NCBI GenBank assembly: GCA_021794335.1
Contig: JAJYQZ010000313.1
Coordinates: 1-30,552 of the forward strand
Source: a bacterium
GTDB taxonomy: Bacteria; SZUA-79; Acidulodesulfobacterales; Acidulodesulfobacteraceae
Length of the DNA: 30,552 bases
Direction: 5' to 3'
Shown: piece after piece, positions 23,755 to 30,552 of the stretch
Position numbering within the stretch: position 1 is the stretch's first letter
Layout of the letters: every line of letters begins with the position of its first letter
Notes under the pieces: model-generated
Databases searched by the model: none
What the model was told of the DNA's origin: nothing
What the model saw: the letters and a program-made list of their open reading frames with translations, nothing else
Translations under genes and position numbers: made by a program

Positions 23755-26230
23755 CCTTATTTTTTTTAGCCGGCTTAATTTTATTAGAATCTGAATTTAC
23801 ATTCGTATCCCCGCCGGATATACCTATTATTGCATGTTTTATGACTTCGTCCATATGCCTTACGGGTATAAATTTCAAATTTTTCTTGACTAACGGGGAA
23901 ATATCTTCGAGGTCTTTCTTGTTCCTTTCGGGTATAAGAATAGTTTTTATTCCAGCCCTTAAAGCGGCTAATGATTTTTCTTTTAAACCGCCTATAGGCA
24001 GGACGTTGCCCCTTAGGGTTATTTCGCCGGTCATGGCGATATCTTTTCTAACCGGCTTTTTTAATACAGCCGAAATCAGCGAAGTCGCCATAGTGATTCC
24101 CGCGGAAGGCCCGTCTTTCGGTATGGCGCCTTCGGGTATATGTATATGAATATCGTTTTTTTCAAACGTATCGGTTTTAATTCCGAGTTCGTCAGCTTTA
24201 GAGCGGGCATAGCTGACTGCGGCATGAGCCGATTCTTTCATAACGTCGCCGAGCTGGCCGGTAAGAGATACAGCCCCCTTGCCTTTAACGAGTATAGTTT
24301 CTATATAAAGAACTTCTCCTCCGACAGGCGTCCAAGCAAGACCGGTGGCTACTCCTATTTCGTCTTTCTGCCTTTCTTCTTCGGGAAGTATTTTTATGGT
24401 TCCGAGGTATTTATGTATGTTTTTATCGGTTATAATATATTTCTTAATTTTATTTTCGGCTATATTTCTCGCGACTTTTCTGCATACCGTACCTATTTCT
24501 CTTTCTAAATTTCTTAAACCTGCTTCGCGGGTATAACCGGCAATAATAGATTTTACCGCGCTCGGCTTAAATTCAATATAATCTTTTTTTAATCCGTTTT
24601 CCTTAATCTGTCTGGGTATAAGATATTTTTCGGTTATTTTTTCTTTTTCTTCCAAAGTATAGCCGGACAGATTTATAATTTCCATCCTGTCCCTTAAAGG
24701 GGAAGGTATCGTGTCCGCGACGTTAGCGGTTGCAACGAACATAACATTCGATAAATCGAAAGGAACATTGAGATAATGGTCGGAAAAAGAAGAATTCTGC
24801 TCCGGGTCCAGCACTTCTAAAAGAGCGGAAGAAGGGTCGCCTCTAAAATCAGTTCCTACTTTATCGATTTCGTCTATCATAAAAACGGGATTATTTGTCC
24901 CAGCCTGTTTTATTCCCTGAATGACTCTTCCCGGAAGCGCTCCGACGTATGTTCTTCTATGCCCCCTGATTTCGGCTTCGTCGTGAACGCCGCCAAGAGA
25001 AACCCTGATGAATTTTCTATTCATAGCCTTTGCGATAGATTTGCCGAGAGAAGTTTTTCCGACGCCGGGAGGTCCGATAAAGCATAGTATCGGTCCTTTC
25101 ATCTTTTTGTTTAGTTTTCGGACGCTTAAGTATTCGAGGATTCTCTCCTTGATTTTTTCAAGGTCGTAGTGGTCCTCGTCCAAAATTTTTCTTGCGGTTT
25201 CTATATCGAGATTATCCTTAGTCTTTTTCGACCAGGGTATATCGGATAGCCATTCTAAATAAGTTCTTATCGTCGATGCTTCGGCGGCATCCTGATGCAT
25301 AGATTCGAGTCTCGATAATTGTTTTTCGGCTTCTTTCAGCACTTCCGGAGGCATTTTTGCCGCCGTTATTTTTTCCCTCAGTTCGGCAATTTCTTGAGAT
25401 TTTTCATCGGTTTCGCCGAGTTCCTGTTTAATCTGCCTTAACTGCTCCCTTAGAAAATAATCTCTTTGGGTTTTAGTCATTTCTTCTTTTGCCTGGGATT
25501 GAATTTTAGCCTGCATAGAAAGGATTTCTATTTCCCTGGCAAGTATATCGTTAACTCTTTTAAGCCTTTCTACCTGGTCGGTTTCTTCTAATATTTTCTG
25601 AGATTCGTCTATTTTTAAACCTAAGTTGGACGCTACTATGTCCGCAAGCCTTCCGGGGTTGGTTATATTTTCGAGTATGATTAGTATATCCTGAGACGGA
25701 AGCCTGCCTAAAGATACGTATTTTTCAAGCTGTTCTTTTACGTTTCTCATGAGGGCGTCAACGGCCGGCGTAATTTCCGCAACGTTTTCGTCTTTGATTT
25801 TGGATACTTTTACAAGATAGAAAGGTTTAATTTGAACGAATGTTTCTATTTTTGCTTTTAATAAACCCTGAACTAATATTTTAACCCTTCCGTCCGGAAG
25901 TTTCAGCATTTTCATAATCATCGCAACGACCCCTACGTCGTAAATATCGTTTTGCGAGGGTTCTTCGACTATTATGTCTTTTTGGGCGGATAAAAGAATT
26001 AGCCTGTCTTTAGACAGGGCCTCATCTACCGCTTTAATCGAAGCTTCTCTTCCTACGAAAAGCGGTATTATCATAAAAGGAAAAAGAACAAGGTCCCTTA
26101 TAGGCAGAAGCGGTATAACTTCCGGCAGTTGAATTTCTTCCGGTAAATCCTGCTGTTCGATGTTTTCTCCTTTTCCTATAACAATTTCTTTAATATTATT
26201 GCCGTTCATATTTGCATCGGTTTTATTCAT
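23729..26230 (-). CDS. lon: ATP-dependent protease Lon
   Basis: 833 residues. N-terminal substrate domain (about 35-240, starting at [15 protein letters not shown]), a coiled helical region, AAA+ module with Walker A GPPGVGKT (about residue 385) and Walker [11 protein letters not shown], and the protease domain with the catalytic serine in DGPSAGIT (about 706) and the lysine in the GEITLRG segment shortly after. The tail is Lys-rich ([15 protein letters not shown]). Lon degrades damaged and regulatory proteins in the cytoplasm. It has a good AGGGGA site. It lies after hsp20, a common stress pairing; an AT-rich promoter-like stretch (26240-26300) suggests its own start. Confidence 0.98.
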   Translation of the reverse strand: MNKTDANMNGNNIKEIVIGKGENIEQQDLPEEIQLPEVIPLLPIRDLVLFPFMIIPLFVGREASIKAVDEALSKDRLILLSAQKDIIVEEPSQNDIYDVGVVAMIMKMLKLPDGRVKILVQGLLKAKIETFVQIKPFYLVKVSKIKDENVAEITPAVDALMRNVKEQLEKYVSLGRLPSQDILIILENITNPGRLADIVASNLGLKIDESQKILEETDQVERLKRVNDILAREIEILSMQAKIQSQAKEEMTKTQRDYFLREQLRQIKQELGETDEKSQEIAELREKITAAKMPPEVLKEAEKQLSRLESMHQDAAEASTIRTYLEWLSDIPWSKKTKDNLDIETARKILDEDHYDLEKIKERILEYLSVRKLNKKMKGPILCFIGPPGVGKTSLGKSIAKAMNRKFIRVSLGGVHDEAEIRGHRRTYVGALPGRVIQGIKQAGTNNPVFMIDEIDKVGTDFRGDPSSALLEVLDPEQNSSFSDHYLNVPFDLSNVMFVATANVADTIPSPLRDRMEIINLSGYTLEEKEKITEKYLIPRQIKENGLKKDYIEFKPSAVKSIIAGYTREAGLRNLEREIGTVCRKVARNIAENKIKKYIITDKNIHKYLGTIKILPEEERQKDEIGVATGLAWTPVGGEVLYIETILVKGKGAVSLTGQLGDVMKESAHAAVSYARSKADELGIKTDTFEKNDIHIHIPEGAIPKDGPSAGITMATSLISAVLKKPVRKDIAMTGEITLRGNVLPIGGLKEKSLAALRAGIKTILIPERNKKDLEDISPLVKKNLKFIPVRHMDEVIKHAIIGISGGDTNVNSDSNKIKPAKKNKGAKKRKVK

Positions 26231-26315
26231 ATTTTATTCCCCTTTTATGCTGTAGCGTATATATAAATATTATACTATAATTATAGAATTATAGCTATAA
26301 TTGGGTGACATATAT

Positions 26316-26768
26316 TTACGAAATAGGTATTGAGGTTTCGGAATTTATAAAAACGTCTCCTATTTCAAAATTTATGCTTAAAACGCCGTCAGATAAAACG
26401 GCCCTTATATTTTGCCTGGAAGGAGTGACGGGCAGAAGGACGAATCTTTCGAACCTGCCGAATCTTCTTTCTATGCAGAAAAAATTAACCTTGGATTTTA
26501 TCTTCGGTTCCGATTTCCATCTTATGACTAATATATTATTGTGGACGGCTATAAGTATATTGTCCTTGGAAATTCCGGGCAGTTCGATTTCTATAGTCAG
26601 TCTGCTTTTATTCGTGTATATGTCGATAGGAGCGGAGTTTGTCTTAAAAGCGTAGGGGAGATCCTCCATAGGGAAAAATCCGAAGTGGAAATGAAAAATC
26701 CTTTCCACTTCATTTTTAAATTTAATCATTTTCCTGCTGAAGTTTTCGTTATCGTCAAAAAATTTCAT
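26316..26768 (-). CDS. Hsp20-family small heat-shock protein
   Basis: 150 residues. A short variable N-terminus rich in Phe/Glu, then an alpha-crystallin domain (about 45-140) with the strands IEIELPGISKDNILIAV and the closing motif LSDGVLSINFEI. Small heat-shock proteins hold unfolding proteins as oligomers without ATP. It is placed between galU (three bases before) and lon, consistent with a stress operon. It is a member of the HSP20 group, and I do not separate it further. Confidence 0.92.
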   Translation of the reverse strand: MKFFDDNENFSRKMIKFKNEVERIFHFHFGFFPMEDLPYAFKTNSAPIDIYTNKSRLTIEIELPGISKDNILIAVHNNILVIRWKSEPKIKSKVNFFCIERRFGRFERFVLLPVTPSRQNIRAVLSDGVLSINFEIGDVFINSETSIPIS

Positions 26769-26771
26769 AAT

Positions 26772-27644
26772 TTAATTTCTGCACCATTCCGATTTTCCGA
26801 TAAATTCTATTAGTCCGCTTTTTATTTCATCGTTTTTTAATCCGAATATTATCTGCGCTTTGAGCAGGTCTAATTTGTTGCCGCCGTCGTATCTGTTTCC
26901 TTCGAATTCTAAAGCATAAACGGGTTGAATCTGCAGAAGCGACTTTATCGCGTCGGTGAGCTGAATTTCTCCTCCTTTCCCTGGCTTTGTATCTTTGAGA
27001 AAGCCGAATATATCCGGCATTAAGATATATCTTCCTATTATGGCAAGATTGGAAGGGGCGTCTTTGAGGTCGGGTTTTTCGACGAGGTCTTCGACGGCGT
27101 ACAAACCTTTTTCAATTTCCCTCCCCCTTATTATTCCGTATTTTGAAACATCTTCGTCTTTTACCCTCTGAACGGCCAAAACGGAATACCTGAAATTTTT
27201 ATATATATCAACCATCTGTTTCATAACGGGCGTGTCCGAATCTATAATATCGTCGCTTAAAACGACCGCGAACGGTTCTTCGCCTACCATATTCTGCGCG
27301 CACAAGATTGCATGTCCTAAACCGAGAGCTTCTTTCTGCCTCGTATATGTAAGGCTGATGCGGCTTGCTATCTCGTCTACAGATTTAAGCAGATGGTGTT
27401 TGCCTTTTTCTTTCAGTAAAATTTCGTGTTCTATAGACCTGTCAAAATAATCTTCGATAGCCGTTTTGCCCCTGCCCGTAATGATAATTATATCGGTAAT
27501 GTCGGCGCCTATACATTCTTCTACCCCGTATTGTATAAGCGGCTTATCCACTAGTACAAGCATTTCTTTCGGAATTGATTTTGTAATCGGCAGGAGCCTT
27601 GTTCCGAGACCGGCGGCCGGAAAAACCGCCTTGTTGACCTTCAT
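26772..27644 (-). CDS. galU: UTP-glucose-1-phosphate uridylyltransferase GalU
   Basis: 290 residues, normal GalU length, from the ATG at 27644; the longer frame reaching 27797 adds 51 residues without homology (hydrophobic, AT-driven), and GGAGG lies 11 bases before the chosen start. Motifs: FPAAGLGTRLLPITKS and PKEML near the N-terminus, VVLSDDII (metal/sugar site), EKP and GGEIQLTDAI. It makes UDP-glucose for lipopolysaccharide and other cell-surface polymers. It is the first gene of the - strand set and divergent from the TlpA-like gene. Confidence 0.95.
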   Translation of the reverse strand: MKVNKAVFPAAGLGTRLLPITKSIPKEMLVLVDKPLIQYGVEECIGADITDIIIITGRGKTAIEDYFDRSIEHEILLKEKGKHHLLKSVDEIASRISLTYTRQKEALGLGHAILCAQNMVGEEPFAVVLSDDIIDSDTPVMKQMVDIYKNFRYSVLAVQRVKDEDVSKYGIIRGREIEKGLYAVEDLVEKPDLKDAPSNLAIIGRYILMPDIFGFLKDTKPGKGGEIQLTDAIKSLLQIQPVYALEFEGNRYDGGNKLDLLKAQIIFGLKNDEIKSGLIEFIGKSEWCRN

Positions 27645-27815
27645 GAAGTAAATAGCCTCCGTATATTTTAAATGAATGAATACTGAAATTAATATATCAT
27701 AAAAAAAAAAATTATCAATATTATTTTGATAATAATCCGACTTTGTGTTAAAATGAAACGACCGGGTTAAATGAAAATAACAATAACGTAAAAACAATTA
27801 GATAATAATTTAAAA

Positions 27816-28394
27816 ATGAAAAGAAGAAACATACAAATATTTAAGGCCTTGATTTTTATCGCAGTTATTGTTTTTATCTCTATATTAATAATAAAAACTC
27901 CTGAACTGCTGAAAAAAAACGGTTATGCGGTTAAAAAATCTGGCGGTAAAGTTTTAGCGCCGGATTTTTCCGTTTCGAGCGTTAATTATAAGGGTAAAAT
28001 CTTATCTTTGAAAAATTATAGTGGAAAAATAGTTTTGGTTAATTTCTGGGCTACCTGGTGCCCTCCCTGCAGAGAAGAAATACCGAGACTGGAAAAATTT
28101 TACAAACTGCATAAGAAAGACGGCTTTGCGATAATAGGCCTTTCGGTTAACAATCAGGGAGAAAATTACGTTCTGCATTTTATAAAGACTTTTAAGGGCG
28201 GAATAATAACTTATCCGGTTGGAATGGCCGATTATTCCATAGAAAAAGCATACGGAAATATTTACGAAATCCCTCAATCCTTTTTAATAGATAGAAACGG
28301 TTACGTCGTTAAACATATAACCGGAGAGATTCCGCGCGGCTATTTAACTTATGAATTTAATAAGTTTAATAAGCCGGACGCAAGTAAAAAATAA
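27816..28394 (+). CDS. TlpA/ResA-like membrane-anchored thioredoxin
   Basis: 192 residues. One N-terminal membrane segment (about 8-27) anchors the protein; the rest is periplasmic. The AhpC/TSA-type thioredoxin domain begins at APDFSVSSVNYKGK, with active site WATWCPPCREE and the later IPQSFLIDRNGYV cis-proline region. Such proteins reduce disulfides for cytochrome c maturation or envelope repair; a periplasmic redox partner for the rhodanese/carrier set is conceivable but unsupported. The chain is complete. The divergent 170-base gap to galU is AT-rich. Confidence 0.92.
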   Translation: MKRRNIQIFKALIFIAVIVFISILIIKTPELLKKNGYAVKKSGGKVLAPDFSVSSVNYKGKILSLKNYSGKIVLVNFWATWCPPCREEIPRLEKFYKLHKKDGFAIIGLSVNNQGENYVLHFIKTFKGGIITYPVGMADYSIEKAYGNIYEIPQSFLIDRNGYVVKHITGEIPRGYLTYEFNKFNKPDASKK

Positions 28395-28452
28395 GTATGG
28401 TCAATATTGTGTTATTATTTCATATAATTATATAAAGTATTATTTTTTATAC

Positions 28453-28544
28453 GGAGAGATGGCCGAGTCCGGTTGAAGGCGATTGACTCGAAATCAATTG
28501 TAGGCGTAAGCTTACCGGGGGTTCGAATCCCTCTCTCTCCGCCA
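28453..28544 (+). tRNA. tRNA-Ser (CGA)
   Basis: 92 bases. The acceptor stem GGAGAGA pairs with TCTCTCC, followed by the discriminator G and an encoded CCA. The anticodon loop CTCGAAA gives anticodon CGA within stem ATTGA/TCAAT. A long variable arm (TAGGCGTAAGCTTACC), typical of class II serine tRNAs, and the T-loop TTCGAAT complete it. It decodes UCG. Confidence 0.95.
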
Positions 28545-28723
28545 GTTATTATATAAATGCAGTTTTATCAAGTTACATAGTAAAGGCAGGACAGAGAGGG
28601 GTTCGAACCCCCGAAGGGCGTAGCCCGCAAGGGGAAGTTCGTCGCTTTTAGCGTCCTTAATTAAGGACGCTCATCCCTCTCTCTCCGCCAGTTATTATAT
28701 AAATGCAGTTTTATCAAGTTACA
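28527..28723 (+). repeat. 51-bp direct repeat of the tRNA-Ser 3' end and flank, with an inverted copy between
   Basis: Bases 28527-28577 (last 18 tRNA bases plus downstream sequence) recur exactly at 28673-28723, 146 bases on. Between them, 28585-28613 read on the - strand as another, diverged T-arm and acceptor 3' end of the same tRNA (about 25 of 29 positions). The second repeat has no 5' half, so it is no tRNA gene. This looks like an integration or recombination scar at a tRNA 3' end, a common attachment site. Confidence 0.8.
28650..28671. repeat. 22-bp perfect palindrome in the tRNA scar
   Basis: AGCGTCCTTAATTAAGGACG plus CT at 28650-28671 is a perfect palindrome, directly before the second tRNA 3'-end copy. 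It resembles the stem of the dispersed GC-rich element just downstream (CTTATTAAGG core). Confidence 0.7.
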
Positions 28724-28735
28724 AGGTTTAAATAT

Positions 28736-28782
28736 AACCACCCCGCCCTACGGGCACCCCTCCTTATTAAGGAGGGGAGTTC
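28736..28782. repeat. GC-rich REP/MITE-like palindromic element
   Basis: AACCACCCCGCCCTACGGGC followed by a 10-bp stem CCCCTCCTTA/TAAGGAGGGG (28757-28777) with a one-base loop. Two nested hairpins in a much more GC-rich stretch than the surroundings. Elements of this shape are dispersed in many bacterial genomes. It overlaps the region 18-65 bases before the 28801 gene, so it may sit in its leader. Confidence 0.65.
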
Positions 28783-28800
28783 AAGGAATTATACCAGGTT

Positions 28801-29142
28801 ATGAAATTTAACTACGATGTAGATTATATTACGAAAATCACCAAGCTCAGCAAAGAGTTCATTCTGGAACTGCTTAAATATTTCGACGGCCTTCCTTTGC
28901 AGGCGAAACTCGAAGCGTTCTATATAAGCAAGATAATCGAAGAAGACGATGAATTTGCATTTCATCAGCACTATTTTAATAAAGACAAATCTGCCGAATA
29001 TGAATTTTCTTTATTTATTCTGGGAGTCGAAAGAATATACTCCGTAGAGCATAGAGAAGACGAAATAAAAGACAAAAAACTTTCTTCTTACAAACTCAAT
29101 CTTATCTCAAAAATTAAAGAACTTAGGAAACAGGATGTTTGA
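28801..29142 (+). CDS. Unrecognised 113-residue protein upstream of CobB
   Basis: 113 residues, cytoplasmic, charged and helical, no cysteine, no signal peptide or membrane segment. It starts YDVDYITKITKLSKEFILEL and ends KELRKQDV. The ribosome binding site is poor, unless the upstream GGAGGGGAG (28771-28779) serves at a long distance. It overlaps the start of the cobB gene by eight bases, showing translational coupling. I do not recognise a family. Context suggests an accessory role in the CobB/DsrN step or the dsr locus. Confidence 0.65.
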   Translation: MKFNYDVDYITKITKLSKEFILELLKYFDGLPLQAKLEAFYISKIIEEDDEFAFHQHYFNKDKSAEYEFSLFILGVERIYSVEHREDEIKDKKLSSYKLNLISKIKELRKQDV

Positions 29143-30552
29143 TATTGGTATCAAAGCCGCCGGAAGATATAAAAAAAAGAGTAACCGCATTAACGGAATT
29201 TATATTTCCGCCGCTAAAAGAAATTCAGGTAAAACCACTATTTCGATTGCACTGTCTCGTTTGTTAAGGAATAGAGGGCTGTCTGTCCAGCCGTTTAAAA
29301 AAGGTCCGGATTTTATCGACCCTATGTGGCTCAATATTGCGTCGGGCAGACGAACTTACAATCTTGATTTTTATTTTATGTCTAAAAATAAAATCCGAAA
29401 TCATTTTATAAGCCATTCTCTAGGTTCCGAAATAAGTATAGTGGAGGGCAACCACGGTTTGCACGATTCCTTTGATATATACGGCAAATCTTCTAATGCC
29501 GAGATGTCAAAACTTTTAGGGCTTCCGGTTATTCTCATAATCGACGTGGGAGAGCTGAACAGGGGAGTAATCCCGCTTATTTTAGGATTTCAGGAATTTG
29601 ATAAAGAGGTGGATATAAAGGGATTAATCCTAAATAAAGTCCACAGTAAAAGGCATGAAAAAAATTTGCTTAGAGCTATTAAATATTATACCGACTTAAA
29701 AGTTGTAGGCAATATTCCTAATAATACGGAATTTTCAGTAAAACAGAGGCATCTCGGTCTTTTATCCACCCTCTCCGCTGAAGAAATAGAAAAACTTGTC
29801 GAGGAAATGTCGTCTAAAATTTCGGAATATATAGATTTGGACAGTATCGTAAAAATTTCTAAAACGGCGCAGAAATCATATCCGGGTATCAAAAATCCAC
29901 GTGATTTATTCTTAAAAAACAACATAAAAAGAACAAGCCGCAATAAGCTTAAAATTGGTCTTGCCTACGACAATGCGTTTAATTTTTATTATAATGAAAA
30001 TTTAGAAGCCCTCGAAGATTTAGGGTGCGAAATAATTAAATTTTCCCCTATTGACGATAAGCATCTCCCTGAGGTCGATGCGTTATATATCGGCGGAGGC
30101 TTCCCGGAAATATTTTCCGGAGACCTTCAGGCAAATACGGCTATAAGAAAAGAAATAAAGCAAAAAATAGAAGAATGGCTTCCGGTCTATGCAGAGTGCG
30201 GAGGACTTATGTATCTTTGTAAAAGCATCTCTTATGAAAACAATTTTAACGAGATGGTAGGAGCGATAGACGCCGACGTCAAACTTACGAAAAAACCGAA
30301 AGGGCACGGATATACGAAACTAACCCCACATTCTTACGGGAAAGGGAGCATATGGTTCGATAAAATTAAATTAATAAAAGGGCACGAATTCCATCATTCT
30401 TTTTTAGAAATGTCTCCAGACAGATATAATTTTGTATTTAAGATGAAGAAGGGTTACGGAGTGGACGGCATTTCCGACGGCATAGCGTATAAAAATGTTT
30501 TGGCCGGCTATACCCATATGTACTCTCCTTCGTCTCCCGGCTGGTTCAAAAA
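29135..30552 (+). CDS. cobB: Cobyrinic/hydrogenobyrinic acid a,c-diamide synthase family (CobB/CbiA, possibly DsrN); 3' end outside window
   Basis: 472 codons are visible and the frame remains open at the window end, but the C-terminal motif is already reached, so only a few residues are missing. The N-terminal P-loop domain shows ISAAKRNSGKTTIS and KKGPDFIDPMW; the C-terminal class I glutamine amidotransferase domain shows LYIGGGFPE, the nucleophile in YAECGGLMYL, GHEFHHS and the terminal NVLAGYTHMYS. The family amidates the a and c side chains of cobyrinic acid using ATP and glutamine; in sulfur oxidisers and reducers the paralogue DsrN amidates siroheme for DsrAB. No cobalamin-synthesis gene is adjacent here, and the sulfur genes in the window favour DsrN. 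The start overlaps the upstream gene. Confidence 0.9.
   Translation, partial: MFDIGIKAAGRYKKKSNRINGIYISAAKRNSGKTTISIALSRLLRNRGLSVQPFKKGPDFIDPMWLNIASGRRTYNLDFYFMSKNKIRNHFISHSLGSEISIVEGNHGLHDSFDIYGKSSNAEMSKLLGLPVILIIDVGELNRGVIPLILGFQEFDKEVDIKGLILNKVHSKRHEKNLLRAIKYYTDLKVVGNIPNNTEFSVKQRHLGLLSTLSAEEIEKLVEEMSSKISEYIDLDSIVKISKTAQKSYPGIKNPRDLFLKNNIKRTSRNKLKIGLAYDNAFNFYYNENLEALEDLGCEIIKFSPIDDKHLPEVDALYIGGGFPEIFSGDLQANTAIRKEIKQKIEEWLPVYAECGGLMYLCKSISYENNFNEMVGAIDADVKLTKKPKGHGYTKLTPHSYGKGSIWFDKIKLIKGHEFHHSFLEMSPDRYNFVFKMKKGYGVDGISDGIAYKNVLAGYTHMYSPSSPGWFK

Noticed and set aside
27645..27797. 51-residue N-terminal extension of GalU
   Set aside because: Family homology begins at MKVNKAVFPAAG, a GGAGG site precedes that ATG, and the extension is AT-driven sequence.
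28673..28690. Second tRNA-Ser gene
   Set aside because: Only the 3' end is present; there is no D-arm or anticodon arm upstream, so it is a duplicated fragment.

Overview
The window is about 30.5 kb of AT-rich chromosomal DNA from a Gram-negative bacterium with a dissimilatory sulfur metabolism. The Gram-negative call rests on a beta-barrel porin, lipoproteins and many exported proteins. The sulfur call rests on TusA, YeeE/YedE, a DsrE-type trio, several exported rhodaneses and a CobB/DsrN-type amidase. The gene content would fit an anaerobic or microaerophilic sulfur-cycling lineage of the former Deltaproteobacteria, for example the acid-mine-drainage 'Acidulodesulfobacterales' type. That placement is inference from gene content; there is no rRNA gene here.

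Region 1 (1-13506, all on the + strand) is the accessory and most interesting part. After the tail of an unrecognised gene come a porin, a secreted protein with a run of 25 glycines, a lipoprotein with two rhodanese domains, a bilobal aspartic-protease-like lipoprotein, a TetR regulator, an exported rhodanese, a YVTN beta-propeller, TusA, YeeE/YedE, a small membrane protein, three small DsrE/F/H-like proteins, another exported rhodanese, a tiny exported protein whose only cysteine is its penultimate residue, an LTxxQ (Spy/CpxP-like) protein and an exported PQQ-type beta-propeller. The yedE-tusA-dsrE core matches what is known as the YTD cluster of sulfur-disproportionating bacteria. Around it sits an envelope set suggestive of a periplasmic sulfur-handling pathway: entry through a porin, rhodanese and single-cysteine carriers outside, import by YedE, and a TusA/DsrEFH relay inside. 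A nearly identical 20-bp site upstream of both the porin and tetR suggests that the TetR protein controls this region.

Region 2 (13699-20407) holds general functions: QueH, a PilZ protein, a glycine-zipper lipoprotein, PlsY with a two-HTH/zinc-ribbon regulator on the - strand, an atypical radical SAM protein, an Mrp/ApbC Fe-S carrier with a cysteine-rich N-terminus, and thioredoxin. A perfect 20-bp hairpin separates it from region 3.

Region 3 (20512-27644, - strand) looks like one long co-oriented housekeeping set: galU, hsp20, lon, thiL and two CNNM/CorC-type membrane proteins. Region 4 (27816-30552, + strand) holds a TlpA-like thioredoxin, tRNA-Ser(CGA) followed by a rearranged duplication of its 3' end, a GC-rich palindromic repeat, a 113-aa unknown protein and a CobB/CbiA-type (DsrN-like) amidase running off the window. 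Siroheme amidation by DsrN would fit a dsr locus just beyond the right edge.
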